Assembly (NCBI RefSeq): GCF_918797505.1
Contig: NC_092795.1
Coordinates: 18,587,131-18,651,130 of the forward strand
Source: Bemisia tabaci
Lineage: Eukaryota; Arthropoda; Insecta; Hemiptera; Aleyrodidae
Reading direction: 5' to 3'
DNA length: 64,000 nucleotides
In this document: piece after piece, positions 9,926 through 22,970 of the stretch
How the letters are laid out: every line of letters begins with the position of its first letter
Numbering within the stretch: the stretch's first letter is position 1
The notes under the pieces: model-generated
What the model was told of the DNA's origin: nothing
What the model saw: the letters and a program-made list of their open reading frames with translations, nothing else
Database searches by the model: none
Made by a program: the position numbers and the translations under genes

Positions 9926-12365
9926 GTAAAGTTTTAGTATGTTTCGCATTTTTCTCAGTTTTTAAAGCCCCGCTCATGATTCTTTGTCTGTGTGATTTCT
10001 GTGAATCGCTGAAATCGCACCATGCTTCCGACCAAATTTTTTAAATAATTTGGTTGTTTTTGTCATACAAGGGATGATTATTATATACGGACTGTGCAAA
10101 CTAATTTGCTGGTCGGCTAATTTTGATATTCGAAAGTTTGCAGACAGTTTTGCATTTACAATCGACTTACGTAAACTCGGTACGAATTTGATGCAGATGC
10201 CTTAAAACTATGTGCTTTCAAATTTTTCTTGGTTTTTACATTCTGATTGTCAACGGACGGCTCTACGATGGTTCACCTGAGGCATTTTTTTCGGAACCTG
10301 CAGAAAAAATCAGGACGAAGTTGATGACAAATAATTTTGTGCTAAAAATAGTGTATCAGTTGTGACTAAAAAGATGACAATAGTTTGCGGGAAGAGCGTA
10401 ATGCATAATATGACCAGTCGGGAACTTCATCAACCCTCTTGACACGTGGAAAATCATGATTAATGAAAAGATTGTAAACCAAAAAATAATGTAAATCCTC
10501 AAGGATATTGTACATTTTCCTGTTTTTCTCCCTGGATTTTTTTCTCCTTCTTCTTTTTTTCGGAGAAAAATTTTGAACCCCAATAACATTAGGCTATAAA
10601 TTGTAAATACCTGCAAAATTTTCAAATATGCTTTTGTCATCCCTGAACGTTTGACACACCGTAAGAAAATGGGCTTGACACATTTTTCATATGAGGGTGA
10701 ATTGGAGCTGATTCTTAAAAAAAAAGTATGCTCAACAATTCGCAAGATTTTGTCGTAGAAATTTTTTAAGCCGAAAAGGAGAAAAAAATTATCAATTAAT
10801 TCTAGAAAAGAAGTGCGCTTAGAGCAACTTGAAGATGATCCGTAATATTAGCTCTGTTCGGAACAAGTCCAAGATGTGAAGTGTGTACTGAAAAATCCAA
10901 AATGTGAGATAAGATCTAGATTTTTCTCGAGGGTATAGCAAAATTTAGCCGAACTTTACCATGGCCAATTCACACTGAAATAAAAATAATCAGGAATGAG
11001 TAATCTCTTAAAATGAAAACTAAGGGACCTTTTTTTTTACCAACAGTAGCTTAGAAAGTCCTCCTGATCATCCACAAAGATGCATGCTGTGTCATACTTT
11101 CGTGCATTATCAAGCAAAAGAAGAGCAGCTGCTTGTGGCATTACTCTGCAGAGATGAAATATTCCAGAGGCAATAATGCTTCGAGTCACTTTAATATTAA
11201 ATTTAAAAAATGAAAAACTTTTCGCACAATTTATTAGAGATACCTTCTTATCAAAGTGAATTTTTCGCCTAAGAAATAGTCTAAAAAATCAAATTAGAAT
11301 GTTTTAAAGTATATAAAACGAACATTAAATGGGAAAATTCCAGCTTCCTCCCGGTCTTATCACATTTCCCATTCAAATTAAATACGTGAATTTCAAATCT
11401 GTTCTTGGACAGTGTGGACTCTACTATACTACACCTCCCTTATTATTTCCTCTGTTTCATCAGTCAAAGCCTACTCAGAGAGAGAGGACACTTGAATTAC
11501 TGAAAAACGAGGAATGTTTCATTGAAATCATCCCTGGAAATCACGCCTACTGGCGATGTAATGCGAGTACGAGCTCGGAAATTTTTAAAATACGGAGATT
11601 GAGATGAAATCCGTAATTTCTATTAGAAGAGGATTGAATTTTCTTATTCATGGTAAACAGATAAATCCAATCGAAATTTCAATACCGATGCTCAAAACAG
11701 TGGCTTCACAACGTCGCATTTCCAAAACTTCAAAAAGGCGTCAATATTTTAAGAAGCCAATCGATGCCCCGGCAAGGAAGTCAAACTATCAGCGGTTATC
11801 ACAGATTGCGTCACTTTCCTTTTCACCCTTCTTGCTCTAATTGTTCGTCCCTAGAATTCGGGGTTATAAATCTCATTGACGGCGCTTTTAACACGACGGG
11901 CATGTTTCGAAAACAAAAAGTAAAAAAAAACACGGCATATAATCCTCGCGTGTAATCACTCCCTTCAATATATTAATGAGAAGCGTGTAATAACATAGAT
12001 TATACGGTCGGAGGTTAGGGATCAGACGAGGAGATAAATAAATAGCGGAGGAGGCAGGAGAAAAATGTGTGGATCCGAGTCGAAAACTCGATGAAGCATG
12101 GGCCAGGTATTAGACTCTATTAGTGGGACCTGGATCAGGAACCCTATTATTTTCACCGGGAATGTTCCCTTTCTCCGGCGGGCCATCTTTCATTTTTTAA
12201 ACAAGTTCCTCTCTCATTACTTTGTTTCGCTTCTCTAGCCGATTTATGAGTGACACCCTGGCTAAAGCACTCGCTCGCACGCTAGAACAAATCACCTTTA
12301 CGTGGATTTTTCAATTATCACCAATATCTATTTACCTTCATTTTTTTTCTGCGTAAACGCTATCA
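9926..12365. other. AT-rich, probably intronic sequence after the 9743 exon
   Basis: No convincing exon is seen. A 129-codon minus-strand ORF at 10356-10745 has a weak resemblance to the tail of insect non-LTR reverse transcriptases (a Leu/Ile-rich LKIL...YSL stretch), not enough to name. Plus-strand ORFs at 11329-11955 show no domain. Confidence 0.35.
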
Positions 12366-12619
12366 GTGCCTAATTTTGAATTTTTAGAAAGATAGCTCCG
12401 AGGCTAAAATTATTTTTGAGAAACAGAGGGACCCAAAGGTCATAGTTTTCCGTGATAGGTATTAACGGAAGTACCTTCTTACAGGGGGATGAGTGCCTAG
12501 ATTTGGATTTTGAGAAAGATAGCTCCGAGACCAAAATTATTTTTGAGAAATAGAGGGACCCAGAGGTCCTAGTTTTCCGTGATATTAAAGGAAGTACTTT
12601 CTTACGGGGGAGGAGGGAC
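12366..12619. repeat. Tandem dimer, 127-bp period
   Basis: The block GAAAGATAGCTCCGAG appears near 12388 and again near 12515, followed in both by TTATTTTTGAGAAA, AGAGGGACCCA and AGTTTTCCGTGATA. The two units are about 85% identical by eye. A run of about 17 G follows at 12630-12646. Confidence 0.85.
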
Positions 12620-12757
12620 GTCAGGTCGAGGGGGGGGGGGGGGGGTTGTCTTGGTTGCTTCTTTTCGTAAATCCTTATCCTCAAAATATGTCAAAATTTT
12701 CCCTCGTCGTAAAGGAAATCATGGGATGTATTTTTATAAATTTTATTACTTATCGAC

Positions 12758-12999
12758 AGTGGAACCACCAGACCACGTATCTGGTCTGCGACGTTGCAGA
12801 CATTCTGTCATACTGAATTTCTTTAATAGAAAACCACTCAACGTCAATTCTGGATAACTTACAAGATTTTTCTTCTCTTTGCAAAGAAAACTCAATGAAA
12901 ACTTCAAATAATGATATTGATTTTTACTCCATAAAATAAATAAAACGGGAGCGGAGATTTTTAAACGCAACGAGATACGTGGTCTGGTAATGTCACCGT
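12758..12999. mobile_element. ~240-bp foldback, ACCACGTATCT arms, copy 1
   Basis: CCAGACCACGTATCTGGTCT near 12768 is mirrored by GAGATACGTGGTCTGG near 12972. The interior shares AAACCACTCAACGTCAA and AATAAA-CGGGAGC blocks with the element at 40917-41148, so this is a dispersed family. There is no ORF, and the target duplication is unclear. Confidence 0.6.
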
Positions 13000-13003
13000 A
13001 GAT

Positions 13004-14300
13004 ATTTTGTTCCTGCCGAAAGCGTGGTCTCACATAGTTTTGAATAATGTCGACAGAAATCTAAAGAAAAATAAGACTTCGGTTATTAAAAACGAGGATG
13101 GTTAAATACTGGATCGTGTCGTGTATGATTATTCGCAAATGCGAATCCCTCCGTGGCAAATATAACGAAAGTTCACGTGAGCTAACGAGAGTGCAGTTTG
13201 TTGATGGGAATTCAAATCCACTATGTGATGAGCTCAACCCAGCGTGTGATCGAATTGGGATTTAATTTTTACGGCGCTCAACTCACCGACGTTTGTAACA
13301 AAATTAGAGTCGACCCTCTCAGAATCGATTCGCCACCTTCCTGAAATTCAATCTCAACTTCACCCTCTTGCATTGAACACAGTCTCGTTAAAATGCACCT
13401 CCAATCGTAGAAATGACTAAACTCGGAGTCGTAAAACACATAAAACTGAAGTAATGATCAATGATTAAATCGGTCGGTGATGTGTGTGAATTACTTAACG
13501 CCTCATGCAGTCATATTAAGTTTAGCTCTTCCACAACCTCATCAGCGCATCTGTATGAAAGTTCACACGCAGAACTGTGTTGAAGAGAAAGCTTTATAGG
13601 GTCTATGAGAAAATGTTCAGTTGTGCTACTAGTACTTAAATAAAATTTGGTCGGATACTTGGAATTTGAACTTTCGACGGGAAACACTTCCTGCTAGCCT
13701 AAAGATTGGGTACATTATGAGGGATTTATTTCATATTTTGGTCAATGCAAATCGTCAAGTGTATTATAAGTCCAATGTTTTAAGCTCTTCGCATAGCGGT
13801 TTAAAATTAAGTATACAGTTTTCTCCCATAATTATTTTATTTTTCAAACTTTTAACCTCGATTCATCGTTACTTCAGTTAGGTTTAACGTGTATGGGCTT
13901 TTTTTTAATATTTTACCCTATTTCTGCAAGCAGTTGTATCTTGCGCAGCTTTTATTTCATTTATTTTTTAATTAATTTTATATTATTTTATTTTACTTTT
14001 TTTATTCTATTTTTTATTATATTTTTTTTTGCATGAAGACCTCTATACCCGTGAAAAGCCATGAATGGAAAATTCATAACATTGAATGGAGATTCCGAAG
14101 ATCCTACGTACACCTCTTATTGTTAGTTTTAAAATTCTCTTAAAAATGGAAAGAATACGAATCTTCTGAGCTGTACTTGCATTATCTGTTGAAGTGATAT
14201 TTTCAAGATTAAATATTCTCAAGTTTTCTCAAGAATTAGGTACTTTCTCGGATCAACATTTTCAGCATTACATTGTTCTTACGACACTTCTTCTCTTATT
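13004..14300. other. No gene or known repeat recognised
   Basis: AT-rich sequence with T-rich runs around 13960-14030. Short ORFs only, with no domain and no splice support. Confidence 0.45.
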
Positions 14301-14307
14301 GTCGTGA

Positions 14308-14549
14308 CGGAAAAACGCCTTATAATCCCTCGTAAGTCGCCAAATTTCTCCCGATAAATCAATTATTTTGAGGGAAATTTTCGGACATCTTTTCTTTTAA
14401 TTTTTAGAGCTTACAGTTTAAATTTGGAATGAAATTTCCAAAAAAATTGAAAGGAAAAAGTCAACAAGTCTCCAAAAATTCGTATTTTATCACTGGAAAT
14501 TTGACAACATCTGAAAGCGCATACGGTGTTCAGTCCTAGCATGGCAGTT
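14308..14549. repeat. Diverged TGCTAAGG-family foldback copy
   Basis: It begins with GTGACGGAAAAACGCC and ends with AAATTTGACAAC, then CATACGG, then CCTAGCATGGCAG, matching the left and right arms of 60788-61040. It ends about 28 bp before the hAT-like MITE at 14577, so two element families are packed together. Confidence 0.55.
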
Positions 14550-14576
14550 AGGCCAGGCAGCGAGTGAGAGGTCATT

Positions 14577-14740
14577 CAGTGGCGTGGCGTGCTTTGCGAT
14601 ATATCGATTGATTCACCATTCAAACCTATGAAAAAAGATCGATTATCAGAGCGTTCGCAGCGAACACCTTAGTAATCGATTCTTTACCATAGCTTCAAAT
14701 GGCGATATATCGATAATCGATCCTTCACGCCACGCCACTG
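14577..14740. mobile_element. hAT-like MITE, CAGTGGCGTGGCGTG ends, copy 1
   Basis: The ends are CAGTGGCGTGGCGTG and CACGCCACGCCACTG, perfect over 15 bp. The flanks AGGTCATT (14569-14576) and AAGCCATT (14741-14748) agree at 6 of 8 positions, consistent with an aged 8-bp duplication. The interior contains opposed ATATCGAT blocks and an inverted GCGTTCGCAGCGAACACC centre. The 8-bp duplication and CAGTGGC termini are typical of hAT elements. Confidence 0.75.
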
Positions 14741-14748
14741 AAGCCATT

Positions 14749-17390
14749 AGAGCACGAGCCGTAAGATATCTCGTCTCCGGAACAAATTCTCTGAACAACA
14801 GAAATCATAACAAGCGTACGCATGTCACGCAAGCGCTGCAGTTAAGATGATTTTTGAAGCTCTAAATATGTGGCTTCAGTCTGACGGGAGAAACTTAAAA
14901 TCAGTGACAGTGGACTGTTGTGTGGCGAGCGCTTCGACCCAAGTTAAATGAAGTGTGATTGATGATGAAAGAGCCTAGGTAATTTGTTGAGCTGTGAGTA
15001 CAAATCACATGTATGTGTGGTTTGTGGAATCCTCGCAAGAGGGTTGGAATGCGCTGTCGTCAGTTTTAGATGCTAACACCCTATAAAACCAGCGTGAAAA
15101 TGTATGAGCACACCTCGTAACATAAGTATTTCGCTCCATGCACAGATAATTATTACTGTGAAGAAGATCAGAGAATAGCTTTTAGAAGAACTGTCATTGC
15201 ATAAACTATTTTGTCTTCAATGTTTTTTGTTAAATTTTTGCTTTGCTCTTCTGCCCATTTGAAGACCTTCTTGATTAAGTCGCACTGCTTTCATTATTGC
15301 ATCCCTCTGATTGTGATAATGTATGAAAGTCGTCGTAAAAATCAACAGTCTGTTAATAATTCAACAGAAAGCTGCGTCTAATGAAACGTGATTTTGAGGA
15401 ATTGTTTCATAGATTAATGATGTTATTTCATATTTTTCCTAAAAAAGAAAGATGATAATTTAATGAAGAAGGGAGCCGACAAATCAACAGGATGATGTTT
15501 CGTTGTACAGGAATGTCTTGCATGAAACGTTTCAACATTTTCTTCCAGCCATATTCCCGAATTAAATGGCAAAAATTATTTTTTTAGAGCCCTATTAATT
15601 TTATTCTCAGTGTAAAAATTGTTTAGGCTCAAAGTCAATCGAATGAAAAAATCAAAGAAATTATGAAGAACTAAAAAGTAATTTCTGATAAGCCTGCAAC
15701 GTGCATGGATAGCAACGCAACGTCTTTTCTCAGTTCCACGTGTTGCACTTTTTATTCGTTTTTTTCCATAATCCGTGACACTAGATTGCACACTGCAATT
15801 CGCGCAACAAGTTGTACAGATCGCGCATGCGCGAAGTCAACAGCCAGGTCTGAAGAGGATGATTAAATAAACAGCCAGGTAGAAGGAAGAGGTTGAGGTG
15901 TTTTAATGAAGCAAATGACTCTAAGGATGAGGTGAAAAAGAAAACGCTGCCAAGTTATGAAAGAAATAAAAACATTTTATTGAAAGCTCTATCAAATTCA
16001 TAAGAACTTTCAATTAGAATTTGATTGACTGTTCATGCTCTTTAATTGACATTGAAATACGCAGCACTTGACTGCAATTTTAAAAACTTTGCAAGTTTTA
16101 TGACAAATCATCCTAAGAAACAGAAATAAAAGTGCAAGAGACCTTATGCAGGAGTTACCATAATCGGCTAATGTACAAATCCCATCTCTTTATTTTCAAA
16201 AACAAGAAACAAAAAGAAAACTGACTTTTTTGGGTAACATTTTTACTCTCATGACTTTTGAAATTGTGTGATGAACCCCTATGGACTCTCTATGAACTTT
16301 ATGTACCGTCGAGTCGAGTATACTAAGTAATCGTGTTGGTAAACACGAAGGTGCGATTAGCTTAAGACAGGTAACATCACCTCAGTGTCTGATATAACAC
16401 AGATTTTTATATCCTGAAGTTGACCCAATGAGAATTATTTCGGGCCAACATATCAATTTTCCAAAACTTCACTCACTGGACTGATGCTAGGTCAAAGTTC
16501 AGAGGATGTCCGATTGCAAATTCGGAGTATTTTTACTCGAAAAAAAAAAAATAAACGCGTGTTTTTTAAGTTTCAAATATGATTCAGCTCCTCTGGCCAC
16601 AGATTACCCTTTCAAGAGATGGTTCCATGAGACTTGCCTTATTTAACAAATCGTTGTACGCACCACTATGTATACGCATCCTTTAAACTAAACCTGAAAT
16701 AGAGCATAGAATCAATAAAAATGGAAAAAGACATGATTGGTGGCAAAGAGATTTCAATCAAATTGTCGAGAGAATAATAAACATTTCTACTTTTGGGGGA
16801 CTTTTATGCCTTGTCGGTGTCCCGAAGCATTGACGGCTTGCTAAAAATAATAAAAAAAATAAAAAAAAAAATTATTGGTTCTGGACTGCAGGCTACATTC
16901 GATCGCCAAGAGATCTATTAATTTTAGTAAATTTCCTAAGCATAGAAATTGAAAAGTGCAACATGCCTCATCCAGTGCCGTAATCAAATGACGCGAAAAA
17001 AGGCAGCTAATCGGTGCTCCCAGTTTCCGAATCCGAAAACAGTCCAGGGTTTCGGAAATCTAAATTTTACGTGTTATTTTTTCGGACATTAAAATTTTAT
17101 CCAGATCTTATTCTGATATTACTATTATTCATCATTACATACCATTTTTCTTTTTCGTCATATGACGAGAAAATGAGTATTTTTTACTCCTCAGCCGACA
17201 ATGTACCAGGCTTTGCATGTGATGTCAAAAGTCTGCATGCGCAATTATTTAGTACGATGATGGCGGATAGATCTCATCCGTTCTTCCAAACTCCTGGGCT
17301 CGATCACGGAATTTCTCCCAGATCTTCCAAAAAGTATTGACATATTTTGAAAATGTTCGCCTGCCGTAGACTCCTGGAACGGTGTCCACC
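14749..17390. other. No gene seen; AT-rich DNA
   Basis: Short ORFs without domains. A-rich runs lie at 16535-16550 and 16845-16872. A short direct repeat, AACAGCCAGGT, occurs near 15840 and 15871. Nothing else can be supported. Confidence 0.4.
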
Positions 17391-17394
17391 GTTT

Positions 17395-17563
17395 TAGGGG
17401 CTGACCCTAAGTTACGTAACGCATTTTTTCGGTATTTTTTACCTCCCTCTTTTTTACGCTTTTTTGACGTTGGTACATTACCACGTAAAAACAAAATGGT
17501 GCAACGCTCTCCTCGACCCTCCCTCCTTCCTAGAGCGTTACGTAATTTAGGGATGGCTCCCTA
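17395..17563. mobile_element. Foldback MITE with TTACGTAACGC arms, copy 1
   Basis: TTACGTAACGCA near 17410 is mirrored by GCGTTACGTAATTTAGGG near 17535, with outer TAGGGGCTGACCC against GGATGGCTCCCTA. A second, differently filled copy lies at 18119-18308. The interior is pyrimidine-rich with no coding sense. Confidence 0.65.
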
Positions 17564-18118
17564 ATGGTATAACACTGTTGCGGAATTAGAACTATGACTA
17601 AATCCTTTGATTATTCCTTCACGATGAAAAGAAGAAAACCGTTTGTATGCAGAACTTTAAACTTTCAAATGTCGGCATTTTTCAGTCTGGCAACGATCTG
17701 GGGGGGGGGGCATAGGGGGCTAATAGATAGGGGGGCACACGAGCTACGCGATCGGGCGTCCAGGAGCAAAGGCGAACGCTGGTTGCAATCTATTTAAATC
17801 CCGGGGAGCAAACAGTATTTCGAAGAGACTCGTAATAACCCGCTATTACGCGGCTACGTGATGTGGGACCCTGAATTACGCCCAAGTAAATTGTACCCAC
17901 CGTGACCCAGGTCCAGGTTCCGAAGGGGGGATCCCACCCTGGGCACCCTGTCAAGCGTCAACAATTCACTCCGACATTCTTCGCCGTGCTAAAAGTTGAG
18001 CGCGCGCACATGCCCAGACCCTGCCCAACCCCCTGCCACCCTGTTGCCAGTGCTCTTTCCAGCCATGTAGAGAATATTTCTATGGTTCAAGTCGAAGAAT
18101 GTACAGTGCTCACATATG

Positions 18119-18308
18119 AGGGGCCGGCCCTATTAATTACGTAACGCACTATTTCGGCATTTTTAACCCACCCCCCACCCCTCCCCCTTGTGAATCTCTA
18201 GTGAAGTTGGTCTCGATTCTGTAACACGTAAAAAGAAATGGCGTAACGCTCTCCTCGAACCCCCCCCCCCTTTCCCCTAGAGCGTTACGTAATTTAGGGG
18301 CGGCCCCT
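18119..18308. mobile_element. Foldback MITE with TTACGTAACGC arms, copy 2
   Basis: The left end AGGGGCCGGCCC then ATTACGTAACGC pairs with GCGTTACGTAAT then TTAGGGGCGGCCCCT at the right end. It shares CACGTAAAAA and GCGTAACGCTCTCCTCGA blocks with copy 1, which lies 0.6 kb upstream in the same orientation. C-runs in the middle have expanded. Confidence 0.65.
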
Positions 18309-18309
18309 A

Positions 18310-21300
18310 AGACAAATTTTTACGAGTGGATTTGGTTGACTTTTTCAACCAAATTCTACTGAAAAACGTTTTTTTCCCCAACCCAATCCACTATCCTGTT
18401 CAGCTCGTCAGCAACCGGCTTCTGAACAAATCCAAAATTTCTCGACCCACCTCCAGAGATAGATCGAAAAGTGGACTGCACCAGAAACCTCGAGAAGCAA
18501 CCAATTTTTCCAAAATGGTGGTGTTCTGTGCGACAAAAACAACAAGTGATCAATAGCAACCGCGGTCAGGGGACGGGGACGAAGAAAGTGTAAAATGTGC
18601 ACATATTTTTCTATATTTATATTATAATTTGTATGATATTTTGTATCGTAGAATAAGTCGAGTTGCATCGGTCAAATGGCGTACATTTTTTTTAGCCTGA
18701 TCCGGGATTTGTCTCGTTAGGTAAATAGTGAGAGCTTTTATTGAGCTTCATAGTTGGTTTCAGACAAATGATTGGCATCATGTTGTTTTTCAATGCCGAT
18801 GTGCCATCTAGAAATAAGTGGCTAGTTTAAAAATCCAACATTTTTTCAAGATTCTTTAACTGTTCACATCTATTGAGTAACCATTAAGCTCAATACATAG
18901 GACAGTCCACCTGCGCGACCTAGTGTTATAACCTGTGCATGTGTAATCGTAAGCTGATGGCTAACTTAGTGTTTGGTTTGTCTTAGGTAAGTTGTGACCT
19001 CAGCTCGAGGTGAAAAAGCGAGCTAATATAGGATTTAAGTACTTTGAGAATTCCCCGAGCGAGAGTGAGCGCGCTGACATGACATTTCGGTGTGTCCCGG
19101 CTTTCCAACCTTTGACACCGGACTGCAACTCACATTGGGTAAGTCATAAACTCATTATTGGAAATTTGCATCGTGCATCACCCATCATTGTCGTATTGTC
19201 GTCCACCAGAGCGCGAGAAAGTGCACTCGCGCTGTGAATATTAAAAAGAAAAACTGAAGTAACTCAGTTTCTCGCTTAACATGCAGCAATTTGGGGTTTG
19301 ATCGACTCAAAATGAAATTAATTCCCAAAAAGGAAAAAAAATCATTTTAGGCAATAATACTGACGTAGTTGTTGAATAGAATATACTATGAGTCAACTGT
19401 TTTCACTAGATCACAGGCACGAATCACGAGGCGTTGAAGCATTGCTTGAATGTTCGCATGATTTTTTTTAAATAACGGTATACAATCATTGTAAAATGAT
19501 TTTAAAATGTTATTGTTATAAATTTCGGAGTGAGATTTGGAGCCTATTTTGCCTCCAAAAGCAGAGTGTGACGAATAAGAAGTAAAATTTGCTCCTTTAG
19601 AGTGGAGTTACCCCCTCAGAAAGAATGAAATTCCGGAGTTCGTCCCGGAAAATGAGTTAATTTCGCTTTGCTTTTATATGGCTCTAGTTGCTTGGGAGAA
19701 AAATAGGCTCTGGAGTGAAATGCAATCCAAGATTTTAATAGTGTGTGCAGACTGTCGCAGCGTGAGAAAAAAAAAACCTTGTCAAAAATTATACGATAAC
19801 CTAGGAGCTCACCTGTTCCAAAACATCGGATAACTGTGTAATATTATCCGTGTGGTTATGAATTATCAAAAATAGGCACTTTCTCTTATAACTGTTAAAC
19901 AACAATTAAGTGCATGACTAAATTATTATCTGAGTTTTTGAACTCAAATAATTAGACAATAATGTTTATAAAATGTGCACATTCAAGAGTTAGAAGTACA
20001 TCAAAATTTGAAACACCGCGGTGAAATAATGCAAATGCGCTCAGTATGAATCCTTCGCATTATGATAAAACAGTACATCTACACAAGATACCGATCGCAG
20101 TTGTGCGGTTATTAATTAGCGGGCCCAGAGTATCATACAGCAATACTCATTCAGAATATGCGGTTGTGCTGCGAGGCCGACAGGACCTCGATTGGGCGGG
20201 GCCGGCCTGATGAGGGCGAATACAAAAATAAATAGCTTCAGGTATAAAAGGAATTCATAATTTGTATGGTTTTTGGCGGGCATTTGTTGGGTTGCTCCGC
20301 GCGAGGTACATGAAGTACACTCTCTCGAGTCTTGACTCATCGGCTGAAAAATGAGGTCCGAGCGTTCCCGGCCTTGCCTCGCCAGACCGACGGATTTTTT
20401 ACTCCTCTGTCTCCTCGAGAGCTGCCGAGGTGCTTCTGCAATTAACATACCTCGGGAATCTGCAGAACCACATCGAGCTCAGAGTGTTTATTCAATCAAA
20501 ATACTTCGAATTCCGATAAGAGCAACTACTTGTCAGGGGATTTTTAGCTGAGTATGTATGGATCTCCTTCCTTACATGCAGTTTTCAATTTTCAGTATCC
20601 TTTTGCATTTGAAGGTATGAGGGAATAATCCGTCGTTCTCTAGACCAAGAAACGCAATCATAGCGCAACGTAGACAAATTGTCAGTCACAATTCGTAATT
20701 TTCTAAGGAGATTGAAGGAGGATTGTTGGAAGGAGACATTTTATCTGAAAATTTCACTGATTGGTCTCCTTACAACACGCAAAATTGAGTGATATTTTTG
20801 ACAAAATCGCAGAAATAATATTTCTGTATCCCATGTTAAATTGTTTAAGTCATTCTTTCAACCTTGCAATGGAGTTACGCTTTTTTTCCAAGATATGACG
20901 AACTGTCCATCCATGCATCGGAGGTGTTCGTTCTGTAAAACACCACAAATGGTCTCTGTTTTTTTAAAATCAATAATTCTTTCTAAAATTAATTGTGTAA
21001 TACGTGCAAACAACATTAATTTGGATGATATTTAGCCATATGAAACCGTCCTTTTTTAAAGGAAAGGAAAACAAATTAAATCTACTTTTATTATTCGTAG
21101 GAAAATTAACGAATGACGTTGCTCGATGGCGCCATACTGGAAAATAAAACATTAGAGAGAAACAGCCTTGGAGTAAGGTGTGTAGGTGCATCTGTATAGG
21201 CATAAGTTGCGATCGCGGTTATCATTTCATTTCTACTTTTGGGCAGTTTGTCATTTAGGGTTAAATCATTCTACCATTAGAAATATGAACTGTCACATCC

Positions 21301-22680
21301 TTAAATATGAGCTAGTTTGATGATCGACTCGTCAGTGTGATCAGTAGATGAAACATCCTGAATTACAGTTTCAGAGAGGCCACTAAGAAAACACGTGACG
21401 CGGGTCATAAATAGCTTTCTAAAATCCGTTTTCGATCCGTCCAACCACCAGTGTTGTCATTTTCGATGAAACTGGAATGGAACTCCTCAAGAGAATGCGA
21501 ATCCATCGATACACTTTCTCGAAACTGCGACACGCTCCGTAATGTCGACATAGAAGCAACTCCACCGAAGCCAAAAATAAGAATCTCACGCCGAAAATCG
21601 CATTTCTTCAGCCTGCAAACGCGACTACGACATCATTAATCGTCCAAGTGTTATTGATAGAGGCCTCAGTTGCCAGTTTTTTTGCTACTAATTTTTCAGG
21701 AATGTAGTGTAGCGTATTATTGTATGGAAATATAATTTAGTTAGTCTGAATTAGTAAACGATATTCATTGATTACCGGAAGATAGATTTAGTTTACACAG
21801 ACAAGACTTTTAAAATGATCTTTACTCAAAAAATATGGGAACCTTCAACAACGACCATATGGTCACATGTTGAGATTATTTTTCAAAGGTATAGTATCTT
21901 GTTAGATCTGGACTCGTTTTCAAAGAAGTGAAGGGAGGTATGCGGACTTACAGGCTCCATTTACGAGGCACGCGTTCTGCAGTCTGCAGTCACCAGCCGA
22001 AAACGCCTTCAGTTTCGCGTGATACTTCACCGCTCACACTAGAGTTAAAATATTTGTATCATACTCCGTGCAGGATCCTCCGCTTTTTGAATATTCATGA
22101 AGTATATTTTTGTCTCGCATTTAGTCGGGAAACCCTTTTTGGAAACTGTTAGCATTATTATTGTCGTCACTAACATTGGTCTGCTGTGAATCAATACGCA
22201 ACACAGTAGCAATATGATGTCAACTTAGTCAAAGAGACTACCATGAAAATACCACGACCACAATGTTAACGTGTTGGTCCCATCGTAATAACACTAATCT
22301 CAACATGGTACTATATTAGCAATATGTCAGCATCATGTTTACGTCAACTTGGAAGCATATTTTACACACCAGTATAACCGTTTTTAGCAGGGATGTTTTT
22401 AATAAGTATCAAATTTTCTGAAAAATGCATTTACTGAACCGAAAGAAACGAGATTCATAAAAACGAATGCCTTTTTTGGTTCCGTTTTTTAAATGTTTCA
22501 GTTCTGTAGTACCATATCACAAAAAGCTTGATTAGCGCAAGGTGCAAGAGATATTGTCTCGCCATGAGTGCAGCAGCCACATTTTTTAAAATTTTGACGA
22601 AATCAGCAAGGAAATTCTACGCAGATATTGGCAACCTTGCTAAACCCAGTAGTTGAGGCTTCACTTTCTCAGTCACGAGC
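18310..22680. other. No firm gene; two weak exon-like spots
   Basis: At 20250-20258 a TATAAAAG box lies below a GGGCGGGGCC box (20196-20205), and an ATG at 20351 opens a 66-codon ORF with a hydrophobic FLLLCLLESC stretch. At 19079 a 20-codon ATG-started ORF runs into a GG|GTAAGT donor at 19138. Neither has a partner exon or a recognisable product, so I leave them as notes. Confidence 0.25.
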
Positions 22681-22970
22681 CAAATAGATCGTATTCGATA
22701 CATCAAACGGGTGAGATTGTATCGATATCGATTGGTTCAAAACATAAACATAGCCTCAAAAGTAAATTCAGAAATCTGAGAGAACGGATCTTTTGAAACA
22801 GATTTTTTATTCTTTTGAGTATCAAATGCCAATGCAAAGTGAAATTGTCAGGAAATTTCTCATTTTCAGCTTTTCCAATTAAAATCCTTACAGTTTGGTT
22901 TGAGGTTATGTTCTATTGTTTTGAACCAAACGATACATCGAACCGTTATCGAATACGGTCTATTAAATGC
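22681..22970. mobile_element. ~290-bp foldback with TATCGAATACG arms
   Basis: AGATCGTATTCGATACATC near 22686 is mirrored by TATCGAATACGGTCTATT near 22948. GATTGGTTCAAAACATAA near 22729 pairs with TTTTGAACCAAACGAT near 22919. The arms are about 60 bp and imperfect. The CGTTATCGAAT core is shared with the elements at 37.4 and 58.8 kb. Confidence 0.5.

Noticed and set aside
10356..10745. 129-codon minus-strand ORF with an LKIL...YSL patch
   Set aside because: Resemblance to a reverse-transcriptase tail is too weak, and no catalytic motif is nearby.
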